64,000 bases of DNA from Isochrysis galbana (GCA_018136815.1 CM030941.1:2045582-2109581); one strand, 5' to 3'; counted from the stretch's first letter, positions 1-10,004 are shown. The notes: generated by a model from the sequence alone, not told the origin. Translations and numbers: made by a program.

Positions 1-2574
1 CATTGACTTGAAGACGCGAGCGGCCGACTCAAGAGCGGCACGACGTCCGGGTTCTTGGGAGAGCCATTGACTGCTGACAGCGGAGAGGTACGTGCAGGGC
101 GGGTGGGCGATGACTAGGTCCCAACCTAGGTTTTGGACATGAAGCGCGTCGCCTTGGAAGTGGGGCACGTAATCGATCTCGGAAGGATACAAATCGCACG
201 TAGCTACATCAGCACCGGCGAGTAGGAACATGGAGGAGACGACGCCGCTCGTCTCGCCAACGACGAGAACGCGTGGTGCGTGACAGCCAGACGTCAGCCC
301 GTCTTGGACTCGTTGATTCATCTTCGTGAGCTCAGCGCAAAGCTCATCGAAGTGCTTGGGTAGCGCGGCGGCAGGCGAGGCTAGGGTGCCATTGCGAGGC
401 CGGCGAAGCTCTTGGGCTGCCTCCGTGAGGTGCCGAGGTAATACCACCGCAGAGCCGCTCGCTCGTGCACGAAGAGAGGCGAGAGCGTGGAGAGCGGGTG
501 ACGGGGTATCATCACGGGTGCCGACATCGGAGTTGTTTTGAGAGGAATCGAAGGACTGGATCGCGGACGCATTGATCGCTGCCACGCGCATGATGGTGGT
601 GGCAGTGGTATCGAGAGGCAGGCAGTGCTCGGAGGCGGCGACCGGTGGCCGCAGCGACGTAGGACGAATGGAAGAAGACTCGGATATCGACGACGTAGAG
701 ACGGGCTCGGAGGACGGGATTGACGAAGAAACTCGGAGAAGTGGGGTGTCGGACGGCGGCGACGGACGCCGCGGCCGCGAGACCACCGGTGAGAGACATG
801 AAGGACATGGCTCAGGGACTCGGTTGGGCTGGCTCAATGGGCGTAGAAGCTCGGTTTGGGAGGCCGCCGTTCCTCGACGTGCAGAGGAGTTGTGGTCACT
901 CTCCATGGTCACGTCGGAAGAGGAGACGTCGTTGCATTCTGTCGTCGGCGGGGTCGGCGCCGGCGAAAGAAGGGACGTGGCTGTCGTAGAAGCCGGCTGC
1001 GGGAAAGGCTGGGGCCAGGGTGGTGGCTCTGCGGCAGCGGCTGGCGTGGGTAGTGGCCGAAGAGGTTCTGCAATGCGAAGCATTCTTCGGAGGACTTGGC
1101 TCGGGCTAGCGGGTGGATGGACCGCTGAAATTACGGTGGATTCAGACTCGAATTCGGAAGACTCGGCGACTTGAGAGGGGCTAGGAGACGGCTGTTCAAG
1201 CTCCTCCAGGGCTCTCGGTTGATGGGGTGGCGTGGGAACGCCGGTGGTCGACCGCGGACTCCGCGGTGACGTTAATTTGTACTCGGACTCGGACTCGTCG
1301 TTTCTGGCGTGCTGGACGCCAATAACAGGGCTAACTTTCGAAATGGGAACGGACGGGGCCGGCTCAAAGGTGAAGCCCCCTGGCGTCGCAACCGTCGGTG
1401 AGGACGAAGCTGAAGCTTGTGATGACAATAGGGGCACGGTGGCCAGCACCGGTTGGCTCGGTGCGGCCGAAATCTCGGACTCGGTGACGGGCTTGATTAC
1501 GCGGGCTCGGGATGCACTGTCTTGTGCGATTGGACTCGGACTCGGAACGGAAACGGAAGGGATCGGCTCGGCGGCGTGCAGCCTGCTGGAGTGGCAGGCC
1601 GGCTGCGGCGAGACTCGGAACGGTGGCTCGGACAAGGACACAGTGGCTGTCGTCGAGGGCTTCGGCGTCAGCTTGTGTTTGGACTCGATACGCGGTGGCT
1701 CGTGAAACGGGGCTCGGTTGTGGTTGGAATTCTGGAAGTGACCGGAGATTCCAAATGACTCAGACTCGGGGCGCGGAGGACCGAAGGTGAACACTCCCGC
1801 GGAAGGAGTGGTCGTCGGAGGCTCAGTGAGTGGCTGGAGCTCCGTTAATCCTGCGGTCGACCGCGTGGTAGGACTCGGTGACGTTGTAAACTCGGACTCG
1901 GACTCGGACTCGGACTCGGATGGCTCAGAACGGGGTTTGCTCAAAACAGGCTTGGACTCGGACTCGAAAGAAAGTGGGGAAGAACCGGAGAACTGCGCCT
2001 CCATCGTCGTAGTAATGGAGACTGGTGATACCGGTGATGACTGGACTGGGCTCAGACTCGTAGATGGGCTCGCGGTGGCGTAAGACGAAGAGGGTGATTC
2101 TGAACGTGACTTGGACTCGGACTCGTACTCGGGAGACGTTTTGTGGCTCGGACATGCGAAATTTGATTTGAAGGATTGAAGGTTGGATTGGGCCTGCGGC
2201 GGCTGGATTTTCGCAGACCGTGAGGTCTTGGACTGGGGATGCTTGAGGAGTGGCGGGGGGTAGCGGTTGAGCGGCTTGAGTTGATAGAGAGGCGGTGACG
2301 GTTGACTTGGTTTTGAGGACTCGTGCGTGATATCGAGAATCAGGATGGAATCATCGGCATTGGGAGAAATAGGGGCAATCGGCGAGGAGGCAGGAGAAAG
2401 AGGGGGATGGAGGTGGCAGGGCTTGTCTGAAACTTGGGGAATCTTGGGGTACCGGTTGGAGGCCGTAGAAGTACTCGGCCGTAGCGTAATACGATCTTTT
2501 GGTGGGTGGCGTTCAGGCCCACTACCCTGGACTGGTAGCGGGGTAACAGCGCGGACGTGGGCCCCGCCGGCGAC
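1..2574 (-). CDS. Retroelement downstream reading frame with phage-type DNA methyltransferase domain, partial (runs off window)
   Basis: This frame lies directly downstream of, and in phase with, the gag-like ORF and is separated from it only by one TAG. I checked it triplet by triplet and found no further stop for 858 codons down to base 1. The first ~740 codons are a low-complexity Ser/Pro/Glu linker with Ser-Glu runs encoded by GGACTC hexamers. The last ~110 codons (about 330 to 1) form a folded domain: a motif-I-like stretch 'VLVVGETSGVVSSMFLLAGA', an acidic 'CDLYPSE' turn, 'HFQGDA', then 'WDLVIAHPPCTYLS'. The HPPC motif and its spacing match the phage family of cytosine-type DNA methylases (catalytic Cys in PPC). 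The domain is cut by the window edge, so reverse transcriptase and integrase are not seen. Retroelement origin is inferred from the LTR upstream. Methyltransferase assignment is from motif recognition, not a search. Confidence 0.72.
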
Positions 2575-2577
2575 CTA
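2575..2577 (-). promoter_or_regulatory. In-frame TAG between gag and methyltransferase frame (candidate readthrough site)
   Basis: The codon context on the minus strand is CAG TAG GTC. The same frame is open for about 1000 codons before and 858 codons after this single stop. Retroviruses of the murine leukaemia type make Gag-Pol by UAG readthrough, so recoding is possible; a point mutation or sequencing error is the alternative. Confidence 0.45.
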
Positions 2578-5340
2578 CTGGGCCGGACGGAGAACAACCA
2601 TCGTGCGGAGGCGGCGGTGGACTTCTGGGTCGTTACCACACTCGCCACTGCCGCCTTCGCAGAGAAAACGAATGTATGGTTGGCAAACGACGGGGTTATG
2701 AGCTCCGTCGCCCGTGCCATACTTCCACAAGTCTGCCTCGGGCGTACCAGATGGAGCCCGGGGACGAAAGGCGCAGTACGCGCAGCCGTTGGCGTCGGTC
2801 CACTCCTTGACGTCGCGGTCTAAGTCGTCGAGACGCGGCGCCGTCATGGTGGCATCCGAGGGACGGCAGCGCGTGAGCGCAGCGCGAAGGGCCGGGTGAC
2901 CCGCGTAACGAGAGATTTGCCAGAAGCGGGCTCGCGCTCGAGACCAGCTACCTGGATCCCATTCCGAGAGGCCCGAATCGGCCGGAAGCCCAAGGCCGTT
3001 CGGAGGGGGATCACATTGGCGACGGGAAGACGTGCTTTTGCCGAGGGGACGGTCAAGAAGTGCGTCCGGTAACGGAGACGATGCGGAGTAATTCGTAGGC
3101 GGAGGCGGAGCCCGACGATTGTCAGCGCCAGTCGCCTTGCGGTTCGAGTTGTTGTTTTGCGATTTTAATGCCTCGGCCACCGCCGCTTGGACGGCGGCGA
3201 CCATCGAAGCCGTAGTGTCTGCGGGGTTAGAGGCAGTCTTAGCAACCTTGGCGGTCTTGGTGGACTTGGAAGTAGTCGCCGGCGGCGTCACGGCGGCGAC
3301 CGTGACCGACGCTTGTTGGCCAGCGCGGGCTTGTTCGTACGGGCTCAAGTAGCGCTGGCAGAGGTTGACGCACGAAAGGGCCGAACGAGGGAGCTCGTGG
3401 TTCTCGACGCGGAAGCGAGTCTTCGCAAGACACTCGCCGAACTTGGTCGCGTTATCCACGCCGCGAGCCGCGTCGACCTTGTCGTTCCGAATGATGGACT
3501 CGAATCGTTGATTGATATCGTGCGACATGTTTGGGTGGTCCCAGACCGTCGTGGCATCCACCTTCGCGTCACCCATCTTGCGGACGTACGCGCGCACCAA
3601 ATTCTTGGATAACTCTAAGAGATCGGAGCCGGCTTCACGGGCTACGAGGCGGTCCCACTCCATGGAGGCGGAGTCTTTGGCGAAGCCGGGCACGTTGGCC
3701 GCGAAGGTGGCGTCGCACTTGCGGAGAAGCACGTCGCAGGCCAGCGCGGGATTGAGAGAGAGAACCGGATCTTCGGCGAGATCGAGGAGGAAGGCGTAAA
3801 TCCTTTGGTTGCCGGTGGTGCACAAGTTGGCGGCCGCTAGCAAGGATGTAAAGATTTCACGGTGGTCGCAGCCGAGCGAGAGGGCGCGCTCGAGTGGCTT
3901 GATGAAGGACAGACGAAAATCATTCCAGGAGGTGGCCGCTGTCTGGACGTTGTCCGAGGCCAGGCCCTTGGGGAACTTGATCTCGGAAAGCTCTTTGCCC
4001 ATTCGGACTTGGTGATGGAGGGTGCGGTCGAGGAAGAAGCGGCTCCGAGCCCACTTGGTCACGTGCTCCTTCTCGAAAAACACACGGTAGTGCCAAACAT
4101 TGCCGGCCCGAGAGAGGCCGCCGTTGAGAATGGCGTGGATTAGCTCGAAATCGTCGGAGTTCTTGTAGAGAGAAGCTACCTCATAGGGGGACATGTTAAA
4201 CAGTTGGTCCCATGAGGCTAGGATGACCTCTCGCTCAGAAACATCCCCGGCTAGGCTTGGATCGACGGGATGCCGCCGAGTCGCCGGATTTGGAAGCGAG
4301 CGGAGGCCCGCGACGGTGGGTGGAGGTTGGGGATCAGAAACAGGCTTGACAGACGGGACAGGAACGGGTGTATTGGGTACGGGATCGGAAATCGGATTTG
4401 GCGGAACGGAGAACGGCGCGGCGGGCAAAGGTTGAGAAGGAAACTTGGCCGAGGCAGGGGGAGCACCGATGGAGTTGTCTCCTTCTTCCACAAGCGGTGG
4501 CGAAGTTTCGACTCGAGACGAAGTCGTAGTGCCCGCTTGGCCCTGTAGAATGTTGAGTATCGTGTTGAAGGTAGACCCCACCTCTCGCTGAAATTCTTCG
4601 TGGCGCTGGGCGGCTTGGAGGGTAGAGGACTCGAGGCGGTCGACAGCGCCGCGGAGAGCCTCGATCTGGACTTGTTGGTCCATGATTTGGGCGGCGCCGA
4701 CGGTGGCGGTCGGAGGTGGAACGACGTTACGTTTGGGGTACGAATACGTCGACGGGGGTGGAACAAACTCTTCATATGGTGGGGGCTCGAAAGGAGGGAG
4801 GGACCGGACGGAACCCACATCATCTTCAGCACCAACCACAGAGGGATTGAGAGAGGAAGGAACACTTGGCAAAGGATCAGCGAAAGAAAGGAGAGGAAAG
4901 GCCACCGGTGGAGCAACGGACGAGGCTAGAGGACCCATTCCAGCTCCAGTTGACGGGGTGTGAGTAGAGGCCCGCGGAGGCGGCGGAACTTCGACCGTCG
5001 GCGCGGAGAGGCGAGAGGGGGGGAGAACTGGCTCGGAAAGGCTCTCCTTTGAAGAAGGGAGGGGTCCCACGAGGCTCTCTTCCCCAGGAGACTTCGACCC
5101 GAACAGTTCGGGAAGAGAAGAAGAAGAGACGGGCTCATGACGCGGGGACGATGAAGATTTCTCAAGGGAAGAACTCGACGTGACGACCGGAGCCGAAGGC
5201 GCGAGCGAAGATTTTGTGCTTGTCAGAGCAAGGCTGATCTCACTCTTGGAGATTGCCTGCGAGGGCGCGCCGGCAGCTAGCGCGGAACGCGGTTCTTGTG
5301 GGGAGCTCATGGAGCTTTCCTCGGGGTTGACTACGGGCAT
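2575..5340 (-). CDS. Gag-like structural protein of LTR retroelement
   Basis: The protein has 921 residues from the Met at 5340, or 999 from an in-frame Met at 5574. I prefer 5340 because 'MPV' and the following 'ALAAGAP' are also found at the matching place in the solo LTR at 19627-20497. The N-terminal third is Ser/Pro-rich. A short helix-forming segment follows ('QIEALRGAVDRLESS'), then a globular core of ~400 residues rich in W, F and H (for example 'NVWHYRVFFEKEH'). It ends with a Cys/His cluster (CxxC, then H and C residues spread over ~60 residues) that could bind zinc like a nucleocapsid. This layout fits a retrotransposon Gag, though I do not recognise the family. The stop is TAG and the frame stays open beyond it. 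The upstream 120 bp lie in the LTR. Confidence 0.7.
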   Translation of the reverse strand: MPVVNPEESSMSSPQEPRSALAAGAPSQAISKSEISLALTSTKSSLAPSAPVVTSSSSLEKSSSSPRHEPVSSSSLPELFGSKSPGEESLVGPLPSSKESLSEPVLPPSRLSAPTVEVPPPPRASTHTPSTGAGMGPLASSVAPPVAFPLLSFADPLPSVPSSLNPSVVGAEDDVGSVRSLPPFEPPPYEEFVPPPSTYSYPKRNVVPPPTATVGAAQIMDQQVQIEALRGAVDRLESSTLQAAQRHEEFQREVGSTFNTILNILQGQAGTTTSSRVETSPPLVEEGDNSIGAPPASAKFPSQPLPAAPFSVPPNPISDPVPNTPVPVPSVKPVSDPQPPPTVAGLRSLPNPATRRHPVDPSLAGDVSEREVILASWDQLFNMSPYEVASLYKNSDDFELIHAILNGGLSRAGNVWHYRVFFEKEHVTKWARSRFFLDRTLHHQVRMGKELSEIKFPKGLASDNVQTAATSWNDFRLSFIKPLERALSLGCDHREIFTSLLAAANLCTTGNQRIYAFLLDLAEDPVLSLNPALACDVLLRKCDATFAANVPGFAKDSASMEWDRLVAREAGSDLLELSKNLVRAYVRKMGDAKVDATTVWDHPNMSHDINQRFESIIRNDKVDAARGVDNATKFGECLAKTRFRVENHELPRSALSCVNLCQRYLSPYEQARAGQQASVTVAAVTPPATTSKSTKTAKVAKTASNPADTTASMVAAVQAAVAEALKSQNNNSNRKATGADNRRAPPPPTNYSASSPLPDALLDRPLGKSTSSRRQCDPPPNGLGLPADSGLSEWDPGSWSRARARFWQISRYAGHPALRAALTRCRPSDATMTAPRLDDLDRDVKEWTDANGCAYCAFRPRAPSGTPEADLWKYGTGDGAHNPVVCQPYIRFLCEGGSGECGNDPEVHRRLRTMVVLRPAQ

Positions 5341-6321
5341 GGTGATCGACGCACGACGCACGACGCACGCACGGAGCACGGTGGGCGCGGAAGTGCGGAA
5401 GGAGGCTTGTGGGAGGTGGTGGCAGGCGACTGGGGGTGGCTCAGGCGCGTGCTTGACTTGTATTGACTCGTTGACTCGGGGTATAGACTCGGGAACTCGG
5501 GGGGACTCGCTTGGGAACACGGTGGGACTCGACGAAGTTGCTACAAAAACACTCACAAGAAACCCAAACCCCAACGACCTTGGGCTCAGAAAACTAACGT
5601 AAACACTCCGGAATCATACGATAAACAAACCCTCCCCGTGCGACAAAGGCTGAGGTCGCGATCGCTCGTCATGCGCGAAGAAATACGGAAAGAGAGCGCA
5701 AAACTACGCAAACGAAGGGTTCAAACTATCGTTAAAGTGAAAACTCGTCCGCTGAAGCCAACGCGGAGGGTCGAGGAGAGGTCCAAACTCGCGCGGGGGG
5801 AAGAAGGCGATGTGCAGAGAGACCTTCTAGACAAGCGACGAGCAAGGGGCGACGAAACAAGACGCGAGACGCGAGGCGCGTGCCATTCGTTCTTCCTTTC
5901 TTTCATCGAAACCGCGACGAAACTAACGTTAAACATCGGTGCCCCCTCCGCGAGGATCGCGAAGAAGAACGGACGAGATGGAGGCAATCATCGAAGGAAC
6001 CGCGAGAGGAATCGAAGCGAGGGGGGGAACAACGACGGCCGGAGGAAACGAACCGCGCGCGGGGGAGAAGAGAACCTCGCGCGGGGGGGGGGGATTAATA
6101 TAACGGCCGGAGGCGACGGACGGCACGCCGAGGGAAAGAACCTGCCGCGGGGGGGGCGAGGGACCGAGGGCACGGCGGGGCAGCGTGGGAGGGCGCGAGG
6201 CCGATCTCGGAGCGAGATCGCGTCCTTTCCCTCGCGGAGCGCGGAGAGACCCCCCACGAGATATCTTGGGACCGGAGAATGTTTTGGACGAATCTTCTTG
6301 CCGTCGGCCGAGGAGAGGCGG

Positions 6322-6357
<36 letters not shown>

Positions 6358-6622
6358 TCGCAGAGCGACTGCAGAACGAGAAGTCGAAGTCATGCCGGTT
6401 TATTACCTTAAACGAGCCAACAATTATAGTAACAGCAAAAACAAAATTCGAATCGCAAATTTCGAGACCAAAATCTGCAAACCTGGACTTGAGACCATGG
6501 GGAATCCGAATCTGTGTGTCTTGTGCGTCAGTGGCAACACGGGGAACTGTTCAATTGTAATTGTGAGCGCGTACCTTACACGAATATTCATGCCTACAGC
6601 CTTCAGATGGGCAGGAATACAA
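5221..6622 (-). mobile_element. 5' LTR of the methyltransferase-bearing retroelement
   Basis: On the plus strand the LTR runs from TGTCAGAGC at 5221 to ATACAACA at 6622, so it has TG...CA ends, and TGT/ACA inverted ends when read in element orientation. Both ends and an internal segment (about 6430-6520, 'TTCGAGACCAAAATC' and 'GGGGAATCC') match the solo LTR at 19627-20497. The LTR holds the first ~40 codons of gag (start 5340), a GA microsatellite, G-tracts and GACTCG repeats near 5460-5530. The 3' LTR is outside the window. I see no convincing tRNA primer-binding site just left of 5221. Confidence 0.65.
6324..6356. repeat. (GA)n microsatellite inside the LTR
   Basis: An uninterrupted GA run of about 33 bp. 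It is absent from the solo LTR, so it expanded in this copy. Confidence 0.9.
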
Positions 6623-7110
6623 CACACCTTTCTTCCTCCCAGGCGCCTCGCAAATAGGTTTAATTTGCTATCTTCCCTGCGCTTCTTTATCTGCCTCTGG
6701 GGGCAATCATGTTTAATTTGCAATCTCATCGCATCTTCCCCTTAGGCACATCGCACTCCTTTCGTCTTATTCGGTAGGTCTCTTGGAATCCTGCGTAGCA
6801 AGATTGCCCCTCGTTTCCGTTATCGTGCGATTCCCGTTCCAGACAAGATCGCCGACAGATCGCCCTTTGATCGTCGTCCGTCGTTGTCTGATCGGAGTGT
6901 TTGGGTTTGATTTCAGTCGAGTTATGTGAGAAAGTTGTGGGGCGAGAGTTGGGGTGTTTTTCCTGGGTGTCTCTGTCCGTCGTCCTGTCGTCAGTCGTCA
7001 TCCGTCGTCGCTCTCGCTCTCGTCGCTCTCGCTCTCGTAACACTCATACCCTACAGCCTCGCCTCGCCTCGCCAGCCCCTGCCACCACAGCCCTCCTCTC
7101 ACTCACCCTC
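6623..7110. other. Flank of the retroelement, no gene seen
   Basis: This mixed-composition sequence contains TCGTCC/TCTCGC-rich short repeats near 6880-7050. The ORFs here are short, overlap one another and show no protein-like pattern. Confidence 0.5.
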
Positions 7111-7290
7111 GCCTTTCCGTCAGGGGGACCACCCCCCCTATCGTAAGTTACATTTACACCGCACCAACTATCAGTAAAACTGATAGGGTCATGGGGGCCC
7201 CGTGCCCCCCCTCCTCCATCGCAGACACCCCCTGGGTGGGCCTGCACACTCAACCTCAGCCCCTGCCTGCTGGCAGTTCGCTCTTCTCTT
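7110..7290. repeat. GC-rich hairpin repeat, copy 1
   Basis: It contains the perfect AT-rich hairpin CTATCAGTAAAACTGATAG (7168-7186), followed by GGGTCATGGGGGCC, a C-rich tract, then GGGTGGGCCTGCACA and the start of a second hairpin, CAGCCCCTGCCTGCTGGCAG. The same order recurs at 24114 and 32817, and in reverse at 12370-12500. Confidence 0.7.
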
Positions 7291-7479
7291 CATCATTCGG
7301 CATTTATCGTTATAATTCTCTGCTTTCTCTCGTTCTCGTTCTCGGTTAAAAGCTTCGCGTGGACGCATAGGACCTTGGGTTGTGGAGCGCCCTCTCTCTT
7401 TCTTTCGAAGAGAAGGGCTGGCCCCTCGTGGCCAGCCCATCGCTCCAACCCCCCCTCCCCCCCTGGTCGACAGGCAGAC

Positions 7480-7600
7480 AGTTGCAGCGTGGGGGCCCCA
7501 AAGAAAGGCGCCCAGGAGCGCCAGCGAGGGAGAGGCAGGGGAGGCCCAGGGCCCAACACCAGCCTCGCCTCGCCTCCTCTGCCCACAGCCCTTCGTTCGC
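7480..7600. repeat. GC-rich dispersed repeat (GCGAGGGAGAGGCAGGGG type)
   Basis: The core 'CGCCAGCGAGGGAGAGGCAG' recurs near 12840, 24380, 33070, 35760 and 51140, usually followed by CCCAGCCCCAGCCTC. It gives long spurious ORFs in several frames. Confidence 0.65.
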
Positions 7601-7659
7601 CGTTCGTCCCTAGTCCAAACACCCATATGGGGTTGCCCGACCCAGTCCAGAATTTCATT

Positions 7660-7762
7660 CACCCGACTCCCGGCGGGGAGGAGGGCCAAAGCGCCGCGCT
7701 AGCCGCCGGTGCCGCTCGCGACGGAGTGGCTAAGAGCCCGCTCCGGCCACGCTCGACTCGAC
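7660..7762 (+). mobile_element. LTR-end fragment related to the methyltransferase retroelement
   Basis: The segment GCGCCGCGCTAGCCGCCGG and the following GACGGAGTGG...CGCTCGACTCGACG match, in inverted orientation, the end of the LTRs at 5221 and 19627 that encodes 'ALAAGA'. A third, similar fragment is at 55660-55768. Confidence 0.45.
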
Positions 7763-7768
7763 GTAATT

Positions 7769-7905
7769 ACGGAAACCTTATAATATTCTTACCGCACACA
7801 CGGCCATAGACCCACTACTTTCACGCAACTAGCAAACTTTCTACATCCCCGCTCCCCCGCCCTTCCCTCCCCGCCATCAGGCGGCTCCCCCGTGCGAGAT
7901 CGCTC
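7769..7905 (-). mobile_element. SINE-like / LINE-tail retroposon
   Basis: Read on the minus strand it shows GGGGGAGCCGCCTGATGGCG, a G-rich middle, GTAGAAAGTTTGCTA, then GTGCGGTAAGAATATTATAAGG. It is the same module as 35164-35355 and 36057-36245. Confidence 0.6.
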
Positions 7906-8487
7906 CACACGAGCATGTTGAAATATCGACAAAACTAAGACTATCACACACACATGCAACTATGCCTGTTGCACAGCGCGTGTGCTCGAGAAAAAGAGAG
8001 GAGGATTTATGGCAAAACGATGCGGCTTCTCACTGCTAGTTGTACTCACCCGTGATCCCGAGATCGCAAGCACCGTGAATGCAAAACATGTGGGTGAGGA
8101 GAGTGTCAGGCATGAACATGGAGGCGGCACCTCAAACAACAGAAGAGGCAGAGTAACAGGCAACAAGCAAGTTACAAGTGCAGTAGCTCGTTGCGCTTGC
8201 GAAGCCTCGAAAAGCTCTATCTTTACCGCATTCCATCTTGATCCACCAGCATTGACTCCTGTCAGCCTCAGCTCTCGAGTGGAAGGCCAACTGATACAAG
8301 CCCTTCCCATCCGATGGCCCAACGCAACCTCGACTATCTCAACAGGTAGGATGGTGAGTCGCTAATACCGGCGCCCTTGCCATATGAATTATCGGCATAG
8401 TCACCGCTGACAATTGCTGCAGCTCGCGCAGCACACCACACCCCGAGCCATCTCGCGCATCGAGCGTGGTTTCTCACGCCCAATCCC
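7906..8487. other. 3' side of the ARL2BP-like gene, no further gene seen
   Basis: ORFs of 120-127 codons exist on both strands, but they overlap and look unlike any protein. Part is probably the 3' UTR of the neighbouring gene. Confidence 0.4.
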
Positions 8488-9135
8488 TCATCCAGGCGAT
8501 ACGGCCGAGGTGATGCTGAGATTTAGGTCAGGGATGGCGATTCCGTCCTCCTGCTCCTCCACGTGCATTTGCAACGGCGCGCCAACCAGACAGAGCGGCC
8601 CCTCCGCACCCGCATCGCACTTCATACCATGCTTTTCGGCGAGCATCATCTGCCGGAACGCCTCAAAGTCCCCGAATGCGCCAAGCATGTCCAGATCCAG
8701 GCTTTCGGCAATGGTGGCTGGACCCCGCTCCATGAGCGCTTTGCAGAAAGCCGGCATGTCGAAGCCCGGTAGTCTGGAGGAGAGCTCCACCTCAATATAC
8801 TTCTCCATTATCTGCACATATTGCTCGAATATCGTCGTATAGACCAGCTTGTTCTCGTCGCCATCATCGAACTCGCCACAATTTTCGGCGATGAACGCTC
8901 CAACCTTCTGTGTGAAGGTGGGCTCCATCATCACCTGCTCGAGCTCCATGATAGCGGCGTCGAAAGCTGAGTCGATTGGTGCAGCGCTGCTCGCCAGGAT
9001 CTCCTCCTCGCCCTCGTCAGCCGGCGCGTCCGCTTCCTCCTGGTCAATGCCATCGACCACGTCGTCATCGTGACCAAAGCCGTCGAGAAGGTCGACCTCT
9101 CTGTGGCTCTGCTTGGCGCCGTTCGGGTGGAGCAT
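8488..9135 (-). CDS. ARL2BP: ADP-ribosylation-factor-like 2-binding protein (BART domain)
   Basis: A single-exon, 215-residue protein. After an acidic leader (~50 residues), residues ~55-175 carry the BART fold: 'FDAAIMELEQVMMEP', 'FIAENCGEF', 'DENKLVYTTIFEQYVQIMEKYIE', 'RLPGFDMPAF' and 'DFEAFRQMMLAEK'. These line up with animal ARL2BP (about 160 residues), which binds GTP-loaded ARL2/ARL3 and acts at centrioles, cilia and mitochondria. The N-terminal extension and a ~35-residue C-terminal tail are longer than in animals. The Met at 9135 is the only reasonable start; upstream is G-rich promoter-like sequence. Family assignment is confident; a ciliary role is inferred from the family. Confidence 0.9.
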   Translation of the reverse strand: MLHPNGAKQSHREVDLLDGFGHDDDVVDGIDQEEADAPADEGEEEILASSAAPIDSAFDAAIMELEQVMMEPTFTQKVGAFIAENCGEFDDGDENKLVYTTIFEQYVQIMEKYIEVELSSRLPGFDMPAFCKALMERGPATIAESLDLDMLGAFGDFEAFRQMMLAEKHGMKCDAGAEGPLCLVGAPLQMHVEEQEDGIAIPDLNLSITSAVSPG

Positions 9136-10004
9136 ACTCGAGCGGAGAAGGCGGAGTGCGTGTGCGCCTGACGGCCGTGCCGTTGGCGCGCGGGAGGGTG
9201 GGAGGGAGGGAGGGAGGGAAGGGGGTGTGGCGGGGAAGAGGAGAGGAGAAGAGAGGGCGAGGGGGAGAGAGCGCGCGGGGAGCGGGTTCCGGGGGGGGAG
9301 GGGCGCAGGGGGCGGCCGAGGGAGGGTCTCCTCAGTGGAAGAGGAGGAAGTAGGAGTAGAGTAGGAGAGAACGGGGGAGGGAAGAAAGGGAGAACCTGGG
9401 GGACGAGGGGGAGGGGGGGGGGGGGAAGGGGGGGGGAGGGGAGCGCGCGGAGAGAGGGCGGCGGGGAGTCGAGGGATGGGAGAGTGGGCCGTTGACGCCC
9501 CCCCCCCCCCGCCGGAACGGAGAGAGCGGGAGCGTTAGAACTTATAGCGTCGTATCACATCTTGACATCTTGTTAGCTACTCGTAGCATCCCTAGCCACG
9601 CATGCGCCAACCGCGCACACACCCCATCGCGGGGGAGGGGCTCCGTTGCCGTCGAAGGGCTACGGTCCCGCAGCACTAAGGTTATACTAACACAACAATA
9701 AAACTCTGACGCTCCCCCATCGCCAAAGGCGAAACCCTGATTCTCCCAATCGTTGCCATTCCCGAGAAAGGTACAAGCTTACCTTCGAGGCTGAAATGTG
9801 CTCAAGCGTCAAAGACATAGGCCAGCAACGATTCTTCGCCTAAGACCTAAGACGGCGGCATCCAAACCTGTAACATTCCTGCGTCGTGACCCAGCACCTG
9901 GTTGCCTAGTTGAGGTTGAATGAAGTGGAGGCTATTACCAAGCAAGTGACATGAAACATGAAGTCAGAGAATGGGGCATGCGGGGTTAAATCCAAGATGT
10001 TGGA
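9136..10004. other. G-tract promoter region, then non-coding sequence
   Basis: Bases 9190-9500 are purine- and G-run-rich (several runs of 8 or more G, and a C run at 9498-9510). These could form G-quadruplexes and probably belong to the ARL2BP promoter. Bases 9540-10004 hold no gene and may include the 3' LTR of the copia fragment at 10005-10916, but I could not define its ends. Confidence 0.45.

Noticed and set aside
326-1705. Several plus-strand ORFs of 60-200 codons across 326-2083
   Set aside because: They are antisense shadows of the methyltransferase reading frame, which is open without a stop over the whole region.
6726-7043. 105-codon minus-strand ORF rich in Arg/Glu/Asp/Thr
   Set aside because: Composition reflects TCGTCC and TCTCGC short repeats; no conserved pattern.
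8414-8842. 142-codon plus-strand ORF opposite the ARL2BP gene
   Set aside because: Antisense shadow of the BART-domain coding frame.
9390-9460. Long G runs as possible assembly gaps or a telomere
   Set aside because: The runs are irregular, flank a normal gene start, and no telomeric repeat is present; G-quadruplex-prone promoter DNA is the simpler reading.
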